Source: Sipunculus nudus (taxonomy: Eukaryota > Annelida > Sipuncula > Golfingiida > Sipunculidae). From it: DNA of 64,000 nt. Below the pieces are notes generated by a model. It saw only the letters and a list, made by a program, of their open reading frames with translations. It was not told where the DNA came from and made no database searches. Shown in pieces: positions 1-12,317 of this stretch. Location of the stretch: positions 37,897,079 through 37,961,078 of the forward strand of contig CM049309.1 of the NCBI GenBank assembly GCA_026874595.1. The letters are read 5' to 3'. A program made the translations under genes and the position numbers. The number at the start of each line of letters is the position of its first letter. Positions within the stretch are counted from its first letter, which is position 1.

Positions 1-40
1 CTAAATGTGTGTTAACTGTTTTGGACTATTTGTATAATAC

Positions 41-2156
41 CTGTTTGGCTTTTTTTCTTTCTTGAATAACGCTCTCAGAGTATTGGTGGATAACTCTGCA
101 GGCTTCACGGAAGCGGGAGCCGTTCTTTGTCAGAGAGTAGGCGAAGTCTGAATAAACCAGAGGGTTCGTCAGTCTCGTCATGATCAGCTCACCGGCGGCA
201 TAAACCGAGTTGATGTATTGATTCTTTTTCCTAAAATGTATATGTAAATGAACTTATACAAGCCTTTTTAAGGTAAATGACCGACTAAAAAGAGTAAATG
301 CTCTGAAATATAGAGTAGCCTTTTTTTTAAAAATGAGTGAACTCTTCCAGTTCACTGATAGTGTAGAAAAAAATACGTATTATTTACATTTTTTGTGATA
401 TCTTGAATATATCTTATCCCTGCATGATACCAATCTTTATACAAAACAACGGAGTTGTTAGTCGTAATATGTGAATTGAACCACAGAGTCTGGCTCAAAT
501 ATTCACCAACAGTTTCTGGATTATGAAAATTATAATTACACCATTCAGTGATAATTTCTATCCAAAAAGTGTTCATTTTCTTAAACAATGCAAGCTGCAT
601 CAAATCAGCTTCTCGGAGATAACAGGAGAAAAAATATGAAGCTATATTATTCAAACTAGTATCAATAATCTGTCTCCATCCATGATTCAACTTATCTTTA
701 AATAATCTGTTTACCCATGCTAGTTTTGTTGCCTTAAGTTTTATATGTATACCATTAAACCCTTTTTTGGCTAAGTCGGGATTAGCTGAAAATGACCTAT
801 GCACTTTTGGCAGAGAAACCATAACACACTTCTTTTATCAATGTGATCAAATATATAACTTGTGGACAGCAGTTTTTAACTGGCTGGGCAATTTTAATGT
901 CCCTAGAATATTCTCTTTAGAAGTGATTTTGATGAATTTGAGCACAGATAGATTACTTGATAAAATAATATTGCTTGTGAAATATTATATATATATATAA
1001 CAGAGTGAAAGAAGAGATAAATTATTTGCATTCCTCGTATATTTTTATCACATTCTGAATATTCATGTGCTTCACATAGTATGTATATGTATATACTAGT
1101 ATATCGCTCCAAAGTCTGAGACATACATGGTGCACACCCCCTGCATGAAAGTTATGGTATTTCCCCACATGTTGTGATTTATACTGAAAATTTGCATACA
1201 CAAAATTGCGATGCGGCCAATTTTAGTTCCCATGTTTTGGCATGAGAGAAATATTATGAATGGAAATCGTAGACTGAAAAAAAGGAGTAATTTGCCAAAA
1301 AAAAAATTACTCATATTTTGCAGGCCTGCTGATGAAAAGCAGAAGCGGAATATAGCATGCAGCCCATGCAAGTGAATTAATGGTGAAAGTGAATAAAGTA
1401 TGTAGACTCTGTCAAACAGACTGAAAGTTAGCGACAATATACACTCCATCGGGAAATAGCTTTCAAGTTAAGAAGTGCAGTGTACTCTCAGTCCATCGCA
1501 CTTGCTGTTTTTATTGATCTGTCCTTTCATACTGGTCATTTCCGTTCAACGCATTTCTCTATACTGGTTTCATTTAACAGCAACAGGGATCGTCCTCAGA
1601 ATTTACCGTAAAGAAGTATTTGAAAAAAAAAAAAACCGCACAGACATGATCAAGAAATGGAAACTGAAAAGAAAACGAAGCCAAGGATTTATAATTGATC
1701 TCGAAGGAATTCCTTCATATGTAAAGGATGAACTAGCTACGGATCTCGTCAAGGAGAATTATATTTTTATAATATAATCGGTCGTATTACGCTCCCACTA
1801 TGTTTACACAAAATAAGGTCCCAGCGATCTATATCCTGCATACTAAAGGGCATATACATAATTTTCAGCACTCTATCCGTCAGCGAAGTCTTCTAGGTTG
1901 ATGAATAAATATCTTGCATTGGATCATAACACTGTCATAATTAATTTCATTAACACCTATAACACTATCAGCCTGCAACGTTTGTATAGAATCAGAAAAA
2001 TATTTTATGAGCTCTGATGTTGTGCTGTTAATGCCAATATCTAACGATATATTATGCATGAGCAGGCAGATATAATGCATTGTCTGTTAATACGAGACAG
2101 CTTTATCGGATCCAAATTTACAGTAGTATTGATCAAGTGGCTGGTACATTATATTG

Positions 2157-2214
<58 letters not shown>

Positions 2215-2657
2215 CATATTATTGTATATATAAAACATCAGATATAAATATATATATATATATATATTTCTACCACGTATTTCCAAGAGGTGGGATCATT
2301 TGAGACTAAGCATCTGATATATCGGGTTATTCCTTGATGTTGTAATTAGCAACATACCCCTCCAGCTGAATCGTCTCTTTGCAACCAAAAGCACACTTGA
2401 GCAGGCTGTCCAAAATCATCAGACTGACGTGGTTGAACATTTCCATGCGTTGAGGTCCGTCTTTCAGAAGTTCTCTCCATTTGTCCTATAGTAGCAAAGG
2501 ATGAGATTGACAGAAACTAAACAAAGAACTTTTCACACAAACTTTTTCATGAAAAAAAAATCATGCAATGATCCTCGACTAATAGCAGGATATCCGCTTT
2601 TATAAGCTTCTGTGTTGTTTATACGAATGTGTAAATTATTTTACCATCACACACTCA

Positions 2658-2688
<31 letters not shown>

Positions 2689-5600
2689 GTTTAATACTTT
2701 GATTATGTATATGCACACCTTGCACATCTTTGCCATAGCCAATGTTTTCTAGTTTTGTTACTATTCATACCTTTAAATATGATCCATTTCCGAAGGGATT
2801 GAAGGCTCTGTCTAGAATTGCTCACAGTTCGTGTCTAGTACTCATGTTACTGCAGGCAATAAGGGAGCACCATAAAACATTTTGTTGCCATGGGTATTAA
2901 CATATGGTAGTGTTAACCCACTACAGACGAACCCGTTAAATAGTTAACCTCGCTGTTGGTAGCAATACGAAACATTTCCATGTGCCTTTTCATGGGTAAA
3001 TTTGTTCGAACAGTAACTGACCATCATTATATGTGTAGAATCGCTGAAAACTTTGACGTATGGTTTCAGAATCTGGAAGTGGAAACCCGGGGTTAACAGC
3101 CGCCTGTTTCGCATCCACTTTTTCCCTTTACTCAAAAGTAACCCATCACCTACAAAATAAATCCATAAACATTAATTGTGATATTTCATATGATATTTAA
3201 CCTTTAAGTGTTTTTTTTTCAAATTCTTAAACATTTCCCAATTTTTAGCACCCAGCGACTGGAGGTCACGTTTTAGCAGGTTAATTTAAACTGCATTACA
3301 ATATCTCAAAAGTTTTTTTCCCTCTATCATGATACTATCGACTGTTTATTGATTATGATTTGCCATCACACAAAATGCCACCCTTCGTACAAAAAAATGG
3401 ATGATAAAAAAAGTAACAGAATTCTTTAGCGGAAGAAAGAGATACCTCTATCGTGTTGCTATCTACCTTAAAACCAGAAATTTTAAATTTTGATTCAATG
3501 AAATAAATTTTATTTTTTTACAAGAAAGACACACAGTAGAGAGGAAAAAACTTTTGAGATATTGTCCTGTAGTTTAATACTAGTCAATTAAAAATGTTCC
3601 TACTGTTACTGGGTGATAAAAATTTAATGTACCTTTAAAAATTTAATTATTTTTAGTCATTCCAGATAAAGACATGGTTCTCATGGACCATATATTAACA
3701 GCTGTTTTAAATTTACAAAGTATTTCTTTATAATTTTACTTCAAGTCTGGATGCACATATATGTTAAGCATTTTGATTGGCTCTGAGCACCATTTTAGGC
3801 ATATCTTTTCTACAATATTTTCTTCATCGTTTAATATATCATGTACTGGCGTCACTACAATTTTATCTAAGTTTATCTTAAGTCCTGATGTTTTCTCAAA
3901 GTGTTCAAATGTTGAAATAGTTTCCTTAATAGACTGGTAACCCCCTGTCAATATTAAAGTAGTACCATATTGTATTAATATCTATTCTTTATCTCAAATA
4001 TGAACTCCTTTAATTTTTGGGTTATTTCTGATTTTTTATGCTCAAATTTCAGATGCTTAAATGAATGAATATAAGAAAAGGGGGCAGCCTTGTCTTACTT
4101 AGTTGCCAAACCTATAGTCATGACACAACTGCTGATGTTTAAAGAATTCTCCAAATTTGTGGAACCTTCAAGTATTCAGAATATGGGACCATTCTAAAAA
4201 CATAGAAAGCTTTCCAAAGTCGATTGATATAAAGTAGCTATTTATTTTATGTTTTCTGGCATATGCAAATATATCTGTAATTGCATTATATATTCCCCGG
4301 TATCCTGTTTTTAATGAATTCTGTTTGATACGAATTTATGATACTAGGTAACTTTTATTTAAGTCTATTTGACAAGGTTTTTGCAATTATTTTATAATTC
4401 TACTCTGAAAGAGAGCGCAATTTTCTTTAAGTGTACAGTCTGTTCCTTTCTTAGGAATCAGACAAAGAATGCCCTGAGGCCTAGATACAGGTAAAGACCC
4501 AGCTCTAAAGGATTTTTTGACAGCATTGTGATAGTATTCTTTAAATTCTTCCCAAAACTTTTTCTTTAATTCAGCAGGGAATCCATCAGGCCCAGGTGCT
4601 TTATTATTTTGAAAGGATGTGAGTGTAGTAAAGGGTTCTGATGATGTAAAAACGTTTCTCTTATGGGAGTGTTTCTTCTTCTGTGAGTGTTTTATTGTTG
4701 TTGGGCATTTAATTCTGACCTGTACTTTTCCTAGGTACCAACTGATGCGTATAAATATTTATTAACTTTAAATTGATCATTTAAAATGTCTCTCTCATTT
4801 AAAAGTATAAAATGTTAAAAATAAAAGTTAAAGAAATGATTTCTGTTCATAGTTTTTTTTTCTAATTGTAAAAAATATTTTGTAAGTTTGTCTCCAAATA
4901 CTTCAAACTATCGTTTTTAAAATAAAATTGAACAAAAAAACTGTATTTAGAATTGAAGATCTTGTGATCAGATCTTATAGTTTACGTTAAGCAGTAGCAT
5001 ATGATTAATATGGTGTTTCTGTATATATATTACAGATTACCAATCCATGGATCCAGCATTTTGTAGGCCTCTGGTTCTTTCGGTTCTGAAACAAATATAA
5101 TAAATATATTCTACATATACTGTATTATGTCAACGTACATGGAAAAGGATAAAAGGCTGAGTCCAGACTGGCTAATATGAGAAAATGAGTAAGACAGATG
5201 TCTATGGCAATAAATGGAATAAAGTATTTTAGACCTTTAGACTTAAGTGCGAAAGCGTCAGTGGATAACTTTGATACTTAGAATTAAAAAGTCACAAATG
5301 TAAGGATTTTGTTTAAGCCAGCTGGCGTATACAAGTCTAAAATACTGATATTGCAAAATTGAACACAGGACCTTATACCTTTATGAACTTAAACATTAGT
5401 GATTATATAGAAGTTATGTACTCTACGAAACTCCATAACAGGTGGCCCACAGACCATGACGCTCAGCTGACAAGGAAGACATTCACAAAAGGAACTTTAT
5501 CATCTGAAAGCCAAATTTTGTAGGTGGTATCCCCATTCAACTGAAGCTAGCTCGGAGGATATTGGTAACAGAGACCTAATATTAGATGTCATAGGCGATT

Positions 5601-8029
5601 TTTCATGGACCTCCGTGGATGTCAAGTTAGAAGATTCAGTGTGCAATCGTTACGATTTGTGCCCTGTTAATGGATGACCGCATCTTTGAAGGTTTCAAAT
5701 ATATAAATAAAAAATGCGTAAACATTTGAAAAAAAAAATCCAGTTGGCACCACAAGTCTACAGGAACTGATGAAACACTCAGTGATGAATATATATGCAA
5801 AGAATCATGGTGATGTGTGCAAAAGTTGTTAAGAAACTGGAGGTTTTGTATTAAATATTTGATTATACTGAGGGGTACTTACAAACCCGATAGCTCAAAG
5901 GATATGTATAACACAGTCCTAATTCCAGGTTTCCAAGGAGATTTTTCAGGGACCTCTGTGGATGTCAATTAAAAAGATTCTAGGTCCAATGGTCACGATT
6001 TGTGCCCTGTTAACAAGCGACCACATCAGCGGTCTCAAAACTAGAGCAAACAATGTGTAAAAATTCGATAAAAAGGTCCAGGTGGCGGCGCCAGTCTGCA
6101 GGAACTGAAGAAACACTCCATGGTGAATATTCATGCAAAGGATCATGGTGATCGATGTATTAGATGTCAAGATACTAGAGCTTTTGTATCAAATTTTTAA
6201 TTATTCTGGGTGTTAATTCGGAGCCCCTTTGCTCGGAGGAAATGGGTAACAGTGACCTAATTTCAGGTTCCAAGGAGCTTTTTCAGGGACCTCCCTCGAT
6301 TTTAAATTTGAAGATTCTAGGTCCAGCGGTTACGATTTGTGCCCTGTTAACTGACGGACAGACAGAAAAACGGACGACAGACAAAGAGTGATTGCTATAG
6401 CTCAGATGTAATGCTTCTATGCTGCTATGATTTTAGAGACCTTTTTATTTCGAACCAAGCGTATACATAATTCCGATTCACAGAAAGGCATATTTCCGCA
6501 TAATTAATACATCACAACTAAGATAATAGGACGAAAGACCTGTGGAATTTAAACTGTTCTGTTTTATATTTTTACAGACAATATGATGGACTTAAATCCT
6601 TTATCTCAAACTAGAAGTTGGACTGTGACTAGGACATATAAAAAATCATAAATGAATTACATTTATGTTTATTGGTATGATTGCTGAACCTATTTGTAGC
6701 ATAATGAATATCAAATGATTATATGTGTTTTGTCCTGAGTCTCACCGTTTGTAGTTAAGAAATTCCAAGGTCTAATGAATATCAACATGATTTATTGTGA
6801 GTTGTTTGGGGCCTCACCGTTTGTGGAAAAGATAGCTCTTAGACTATCGGGGTCTGCCAGATTCACAGCGTTTCTGAATGGCCCCATGCCCAGACGGTAG
6901 GGTGATCCGTATCTCCTCTGGTATTTCACAGAATTCACCGGACCTTGTACTAAATCCATTACCTACAAGATCAATAGATCTCATGTAATAACAATTCCCT
7001 GTTTCAGTATAGAGAGTGATTTATTGGTAACAGTGGTAATACAGAAAATGATGCAGATGGTCCATTAGATAACTAAATATTCACCTTAAAGTATAATCAC
7101 ATGAATTAGAATTAAATTAAGAGACGAGAAAAGAAGCAAAACATAATGCCAGGAATTATCATGTGAACTCAATGAGTATGGTGAGACGCGAGGCTGGCAA
7201 ATGATGTTAGTCCGGCCGGAAGTTCTCATAAAATAGAATAATTTAGTTTCTTTTACTACTAGAATAGTAAAATATACTGATAGGGGATTTTTTTATCAAC
7301 TGAAATAAAATCGATTACCCGAATATTACAATGTCATAAATAGCTGAAGTAGCATACAAAATATCAAAAGCCATTACATGTTTCCTTCATGAAACTTGAA
7401 CTGATGAGACTGATGCCAAAAAAGTATATATATTTCGACCTATAAAGGTCAACACTCTGAGAGCACAGCATTTATAAACCCTTTTTATCAACTACATTGT
7501 GCGAGATTGTCATTGTTCATTAACAGTTTTTAATTGAAACTCAAAAACTATTTAATTATATTTAGCACTTTTGTGAAAAAGTGAAAGTGATCCCAAGCTT
7601 CCTCGCGCAGTGGTGACGTCATATTCATTCTTAATCTTCTAACCCCAAGTGTGAATGGAGGACTTAGGAAAAGTTGGCTTATAAATTAAGGTTAATCGGG
7701 GGGGGGGGGGGTTGGAATGGTTAATTTAAAAAATATTTGAATAGTCAGGCTGAAATCTTGGGTACTTAGAAAGGCATAAGACGCAAAATCCTGCGCTGAT
7801 TTTGGGGATCAAATGATATTGTTCAATCTCCCAGCTTTTTAGGTCGAAAAAGGCCTACAAGGTGCCGCAGGGGACCATATAAGTCATGTTTACATAACTT
7901 TTCATCAGTACAGTACAATTTCATCTGTAGGCAATAATTTTACATAGAAAGAGAATTTTTTACATGTACGTTATTTTTTTCTAATTGCCAAAGGAAACCA
8001 AGAAACTGATAATAATGAATCATGCCTCG

Positions 8030-8105
<76 letters not shown>

Positions 8106-8558
8106 ATTATTTTGGCCAGCGGGATGCCCCCGGCACTCCCCCGTCAATCCTGTCTACGCCCCCGGCGCAGAAGGCCCTGTTTACAGTGGTCGCATTTAGC
8201 AAGCCCTAGTAGCGGGCAAATATAATGTTACGATTACTGAGAGGAGGATGTAGGGATTTAGATGAAACTATACGGCAAAGGTTACCTGTGCAAGCAGTAG
8301 ACAGGTAGAATGATTGGGACGAATGAAACGTGACCATTCCGTATGCAGTGTCCTTATTATTTTGTATGATTACTGTACCTGCGGAGCGTTACCCATCAAC
8401 CAGTGTCCAGGGGGCCTCGGGAGGGCTTGTAGCGATGCTTCCTCTTTCCATTTCTTTACCAAGTTCAAAATGACCTGCAGGACAACGGCGAGGACCATCG
8501 TCCATATCAACAGTCCCGCAGCCGACGCTGGCAGCATCCACGATATCACGGACGCCAT
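41..8558 (-). CDS. Cytochrome P450 family 4 (CYP4F-like), 5' half, cut by window edge
   Basis: Six exons on the minus strand: 8558-8379, 6962-6818, 5085-5041, 3149-3022, 2485-2358, 230-41. All have GT-AG borders and join into one open frame of 272 codons. Seen: a hydrophobic N-terminal anchor (residues about 10-38), the proline hinge PRPPGHW near residue 50, and the C-helix motif W135-M-R-N-R139 inside [16 protein letters not shown], which contacts a heme propionate in P450s. The remaining exons (I-helix, ExxR, heme cysteine) would lie left of base 1, so catalytic integrity cannot be judged. The start codon is in a good context (A at -3, G at +4), and exon 1 is 180 bp, exactly as in gene 2. 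It is expected to be an ER-membrane monooxygenase of the fatty-acid omega-hydroxylase class. It is divergent from gene 2. Exon 4 matches gene 2 at about 35 of 42 residues, so it is closer to gene 2 than gene 3 is. Confidence 0.9.
352..1000. mobile_element. L1/Tx1-like LINE C-terminal fragment in inverted (twin-primed) arrangement, gene 1 intron 5
   Basis: Minus-strand frame 822-352 reads like the region after reverse transcriptase in L1/Tx1 LINEs: [11 protein letters not shown], then [20 protein letters not shown] and [15 protein letters not shown]. Plus-strand frame 767-1000 reads like the segment that normally lies downstream of it: [22 protein letters not shown]. The two parts meet back to back near 770-820. 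Upstream coding part inverted, 3' part in sense orientation, is the layout left by L1 twin priming. Neither part is a host gene. An AT dinucleotide tail follows near 987-998. Family assignment is from remembered motif patterns only. Confidence 0.6.
2163..2268. repeat. (TA)n microsatellites, gene 1 intron 5
   Basis: About 44 bases of uninterrupted TA (2163-2206), followed after 40 bases by a second, shorter TA tract. The intron also has a TA/TG tract near 2658-2688. No coding content. Confidence 0.9.
3200..3650. mobile_element. MITE with long terminal inverted repeats (family with AATATCTCAAAAG arms)
   Basis: The left arm near 3281-3319 and right arm near 3544-3580 are inverted copies sharing ACAATATCTCAAAAG and flanking TTTAA(A)CT. 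Weaker inverted similarity extends outward to the CACCCAG motifs at 3249 and 3610. The interior has no coding capacity. A second copy lies at 20281-20555. It sits in intron 3 of gene 1. Exact ends and target duplication are not clear. Confidence 0.55.
3736..4760 (-). pseudogene. Decayed L1/Tx1-like LINE reverse transcriptase, gene 1 intron 3
   Basis: Reading leftward: about 4640-4590 gives [13 protein letters not shown], the first conserved RT block; about 4500-4450 gives [12 protein letters not shown], the second. About 3960-3880 gives QYGTTLIL then [13 protein letters not shown], the palm region, followed by a W[10 protein letters not shown] block. The order is correct for one RT, broken by frameshifts and stops. 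At the catalytic box the usual two aspartates are absent (QYG-TT), so the copy is dead. It lies in the same orientation as gene 1. Confidence 0.7.
5440..6420. repeat. Three tandem units of a ~340 bp repeat, gene 1 intron 2
   Basis: The landmark GGGACCTCC...GATTTGTGCCCTGTTAA recurs near 5608, 5950 and 6289, a period of about 340. Each unit also carries TGCAGGAACTGA-GAAACACTC and a GCAAAG-ATCATGGTGAT segment. The array ends in a run of GACGGACAGACAGA-type sequence near 6350. Copies differ by roughly a tenth to a fifth by eye, so this is not recent. The same family, also three units, lies at 40625-41590 on the other strand. Confidence 0.75.
6746..6830 (-). repeat. Short tandem duplication of the exon 2 splice donor, gene 1
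   Basis: Read on the minus strand, the true donor ACAAACG|GTGAGG (6818/6817) is followed 72 bp downstream by a second ACAAACG|GTGAGA (6746/6745) with partly matching flanks (AATGAATATCAA on both). Use of the second donor would add 72 nt but meets an in-frame TAA after eight codons. Confidence 0.6.
8032..8102. repeat. (TA)n-(GA)n compound microsatellite in gene 1 intron 1
   Basis: About 38 bases of TA followed by about 33 of GA. The next stretch (8120-8170) has CCGTCAATCCTGTCTACGCC, which resembles the worn terminus of the hAT-like MITE at 13761-14141. Confidence 0.85.
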
Positions 8559-8640
8559 GTTGAACCTGTCGCAAGAAAGTTCAAAATGCCAACTGCGCAA
8601 GCTAGGTACTAATAATCGTATTCTATAACAGGTTCCATAT

Positions 8641-8647
8641 TCTCTCA

Positions 8648-8712
<65 letters not shown>

Positions 8713-8714
8713 TC
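8641..8714. repeat. (CT)n/(GA)n tract just upstream of gene 1
   Basis: About 60 bases of CT with single interruptions, ending in a CA run, 83-156 bp upstream of the gene 1 start codon. On the gene strand this is a GA tract. GA tracts near animal promoters can bind GAGA-type factors, but a plain microsatellite is the simpler reading. I see no convincing TATA box between it and the ATG. Confidence 0.8.
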
Positions 8715-8887
8715 ACTTTGTAAAATTAAATAAAATTTCAGGTCACATCCTTCAATAAGTTTCAACCAAAAACACCATTGTTGATTTTCCCCCAGATAAG
8801 CATTGGCCTTGTTTTAAGGGGAAAGGGGAGGGGACATGTTCCCCCCTCCTAATTTTTTTAGACGGGGGGTGCCTTGGGGCAAAGTTC

Positions 8888-11440
8888 CTTAAGTTCACGC
8901 GAATGCGAAAATTCCGTCGTCCAGGTAGTTTAAACGTTTCTTCAATAACCTTTCAATTGTTCATCTTATATTGAAAAGAATTGTGATATATATCATCTTC
9001 TCTCTCTCTCTCCTGTGTGAGCTTTAACTTAGGTATTGTATTGTGTGTTCTGGTAGGGGATATAAGCAGAGGACTGTTTTGTTAATTTTTTGTAAAGTAA
9101 TATGGAATATCATGTTTAGATATTAGCGTGAGATCTTTTGTAAAAAGACACACGTGTCTCTTTTGATGTTATTTTCAAAGCCCATCAATGGTTAGAGAGC
9201 ACACGTGTCTCGTTTGATGTATATGATGTCGTCTCAGTTTGGCAGTCTCTATAGTAACGAGTGTGTGTTGTAGATTTCAAAGGAATAGCACCTGATCAGG
9301 TTAAGGTCCAAGGAATTCTATCTCTCGGGGCGTACCTTTATTGCCATTAATGTAGTAATTGACGGTCGGCAAAATTGGAGTGGTGATTGGTCAAAAGACG
9401 AGCGGGAGTTGTGATATTCGGCACATATGCCCGTCCGGTGTTGTATACCCTGGCGTTATCTACAACAGTCCGTGGGCAGGTCTGCATGTGTCTTAGTGGA
9501 GACAGGTGAGATGTCTACAAGCGTAGATAATCGATGTGTGGGGAAGGGCACAAGTGATTTCTCTGTAAAGGACTTCGGAGCGAGTAGAACATATTAGCCG
9601 ACGGACTGGTAAATCTGGCGATTTATAACCTACTGTGAGCACCTCAAGGAACAGACCGAGAGGTACAGGATATTGCTGCGAGGAAACTTATTCTGATACC
9701 TACATATGAATAATTGCAATAGACATCATGCAGATGTAAAAAAAACGTGATTCAACGCCCAGAACGAATAGTCTGTGCGCGGTGCGTGAACTGTGTCAAA
9801 CGTGAATACTTTATCGGGGATTACGGATTACAAGAGCTCCGTGAATCTGTAGGACTGAATGTACTGTACACACATCGCGAGCCACTAAGTGAGGCAAACA
9901 GTGGTACATCTCGGTGTAACTTGTGCGCGCTGGTCATATGACCAGCAACCGAGTGAACAGGAACGCCGTGTACCGTCATCAACGGACTCATTGTTTATTG
10001 ATGTAAATATCATCATTGTTCATCGTTGGTACATAAGGAGCGTCTCTCCAGAGAGTGTAAGTAACTTCTTTCTGTAATATATAGATTGTTTTTGCTACCA
10101 CATGTCTTATTAGTCTTTTTAGAGTGTATGTATGCAAGAGTTAAGCAAACCTGTTTGACTTTTAAAAAATCTGGACGTTCACATCTTTACCGGTGTGACA
10201 TTGTGACAGAGAACTAGAAATCACTTTTGCATATACTGAGACACCCTGATCCATGATATATACATGATCAACAGTGAATAAAATAAACATGTTTTTTATC
10301 TTATGTATGCTTTAAATATTAAGTGGATTTGTTAAGTTGGAAACGTACACGATCTCGAACATGTACGTCATCAAACTTCATTCTTAATAAGTGGCCGCTT
10401 TTATATTGGAGATATAAAACGTGACATGTGAAAACTTATTAATCTTATAATAAAATATAAAATTCAGATTAAATCCTACGTCTTATTTAAAACGCGGATG
10501 AATAACAACTGATCAGCTAAAATTTGCCACTTTGGATAACAGGTGGTCCGCTACCACAGCGGTTCGGTCTTGGTCCGGTCCAGCTTGAGGTTTTCCGGTA
10601 CTAAGGATGGGCCGGTACAAGCGGTCCGGTCCAATTATTTAGTATTAATTAAAAGATTAATTATGATGAAAAAAAATCAAATTGTACAAGCTTCATTGTT
10701 ATTACGTAAATAAACCAGCTGACCCCACCGAACACCTTTATAGACCCTGAAATACCATGCAGTAGACTAGAAGAAACATACAACGACCAATACAGGAGCG
10801 GAATTACTGTGAATAATGAATGTTTTTTTATTTTAAAAGAAGTTCGACTAAATTCTAATTACGAACCAAATAGAATGCAATAATGTCTATCGTAGCATGT
10901 TTTGGAAATCATGGTTATACACGTCTCTTACCTGATTGTTGAACAGATGTATTTACAAACCTGTCTGCCAACCGACCTGTTCTCAGGTTATTTGATTTTG
11001 CTTATGTATATATATATAGCATAGTACACAGTATTCACGGGCAATGGGCCAACTACAGAATGAGACACGCTGCCCTATGTCAATGTGGTTACTGCCCAGG
11101 GTCAGTTTTGATGTACCTTTGTACCCAAGGTCATTTGAACTGACCAGATGTCTAGTCAGCCATCTCTTATGAGTGATTGTGATAATGTGAATGTAATATG
11201 GAGATAATGGAGACATTATAGACCCAAGACCCTGGACAACACCAGTGACTGAGGGGCATATTTTGGTATATATATTGTTTTATCATTGTTTTTCAAGAGA
11301 CGATAGCATTCATAAATCAAATAAAATGGACCAAAGATAATTTATAAATTTAAAATTAATTTATTTAGCCTCTTTATTATTAAAGGAAATAGTCATCATA
11401 TTATTAAAAATAGTTATAACAATATCACAAAAGTTTTAGA
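8888..11440. repeat. Segmental repeat S1, copy 1 (interrupted)
   Basis: 8888-8990 matches 11450-11560. 10290-11080 matches 11575-12317. 11080-11440 matches 13341-13530 and 15190-15580. Strongly shared blocks include GATCAGCTAAAATTTGCCAC (10513 and 11776), CAAGCGGTC-GGTCCAATTATT and the GACCAGATGTCTAGTCAGCC segment. So one unit of about 1.2 kb is repeated; this copy is split by the insert at 8991-10290. No reading frame is conserved between copies. Confidence 0.75.
8991..10290. mobile_element. Unclassified ~1.3 kb insert inside S1 copy 1
   Basis: S1 copy 2 runs straight through the place where this sequence interrupts copy 1, so it was inserted after duplication or deleted from copy 2. It has a TATA-like GGGATATAAGCAGAGG at 9056, a repeated CACACGTGTCTC-TTTGATGT motif (about 9150 and 9199), and AATAAAATAAAC near the right end. 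This would fit a solo LTR or retroposed transcript. I could not define terminal repeats or a target duplication, and no protein is recognisable. Confidence 0.45.
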
Positions 11441-12317
11441 ACACTAAGTACCTTTAGTTCAAGCGAATGTGATATTTCCATCGTCCAGATATTTTATATG
11501 TTTCCTCATAAATCTTTCAACTGCATGTTCATCTCATATTAAGAAAATTTATTATATATGATTTTATCTTATGAATGCTTGAAATATTACGTGAGTTTTT
11601 TAAGCTGGAACCGTACACAATCTCGACCATGAACGTTAATGACTGCATTCTAAAACAGTGGCCGATTATATATTTGAGATGTAAAACATGACAGAGGAAA
11701 ACTTATTAACTTTATAAAAAAAAATCAGGTTAATTCCTCCTTATCTATTTAAAACGAAGGTGAATAACAACTGATCAGCTAAAATTTGCCACTTTGGATT
11801 AGAGATGATTCGGTCCACTACCACAGCGGTCCAGGTCCAGCTAGAGGTTTTCCAGTGCTAGGGATGGACCGGTGCAAGCGGTCTGGTCCAATTATTTATA
11901 TGATTAAAAGTTTAATTATTTATGAATGAAAATAAAATTATACAAGTTTTATTTCTATTAAGTTAATAAACTAGCTTACCCCACCGAAAACCTTTTATAG
12001 ACCCTGAAATTCTATTTCTAGACTAGCTAATCATACAACGGCCTATACAAGAGCGGCATCACTTTTAAACATGCATGATTTTTATTGTAAAGTATAAGTG
12101 CGACTAAAATATGATTACGAACCAAATAGTAATGCAATAATATCTATCGTAGGGTGTTTTGGAAATCATATTTATAAACGTCTCTTACCTTATATTGTTG
12201 AACAACCGATTTGTGCTGAAGCTATTAGATTTTGCTTGTGTGCAGCGTAGTAGACAGAGCTAAATCTGTGGTTTTCACTGGCAGGAGGCCAACTAAAGAA
12301 TGAGACTCGCTATCTTA

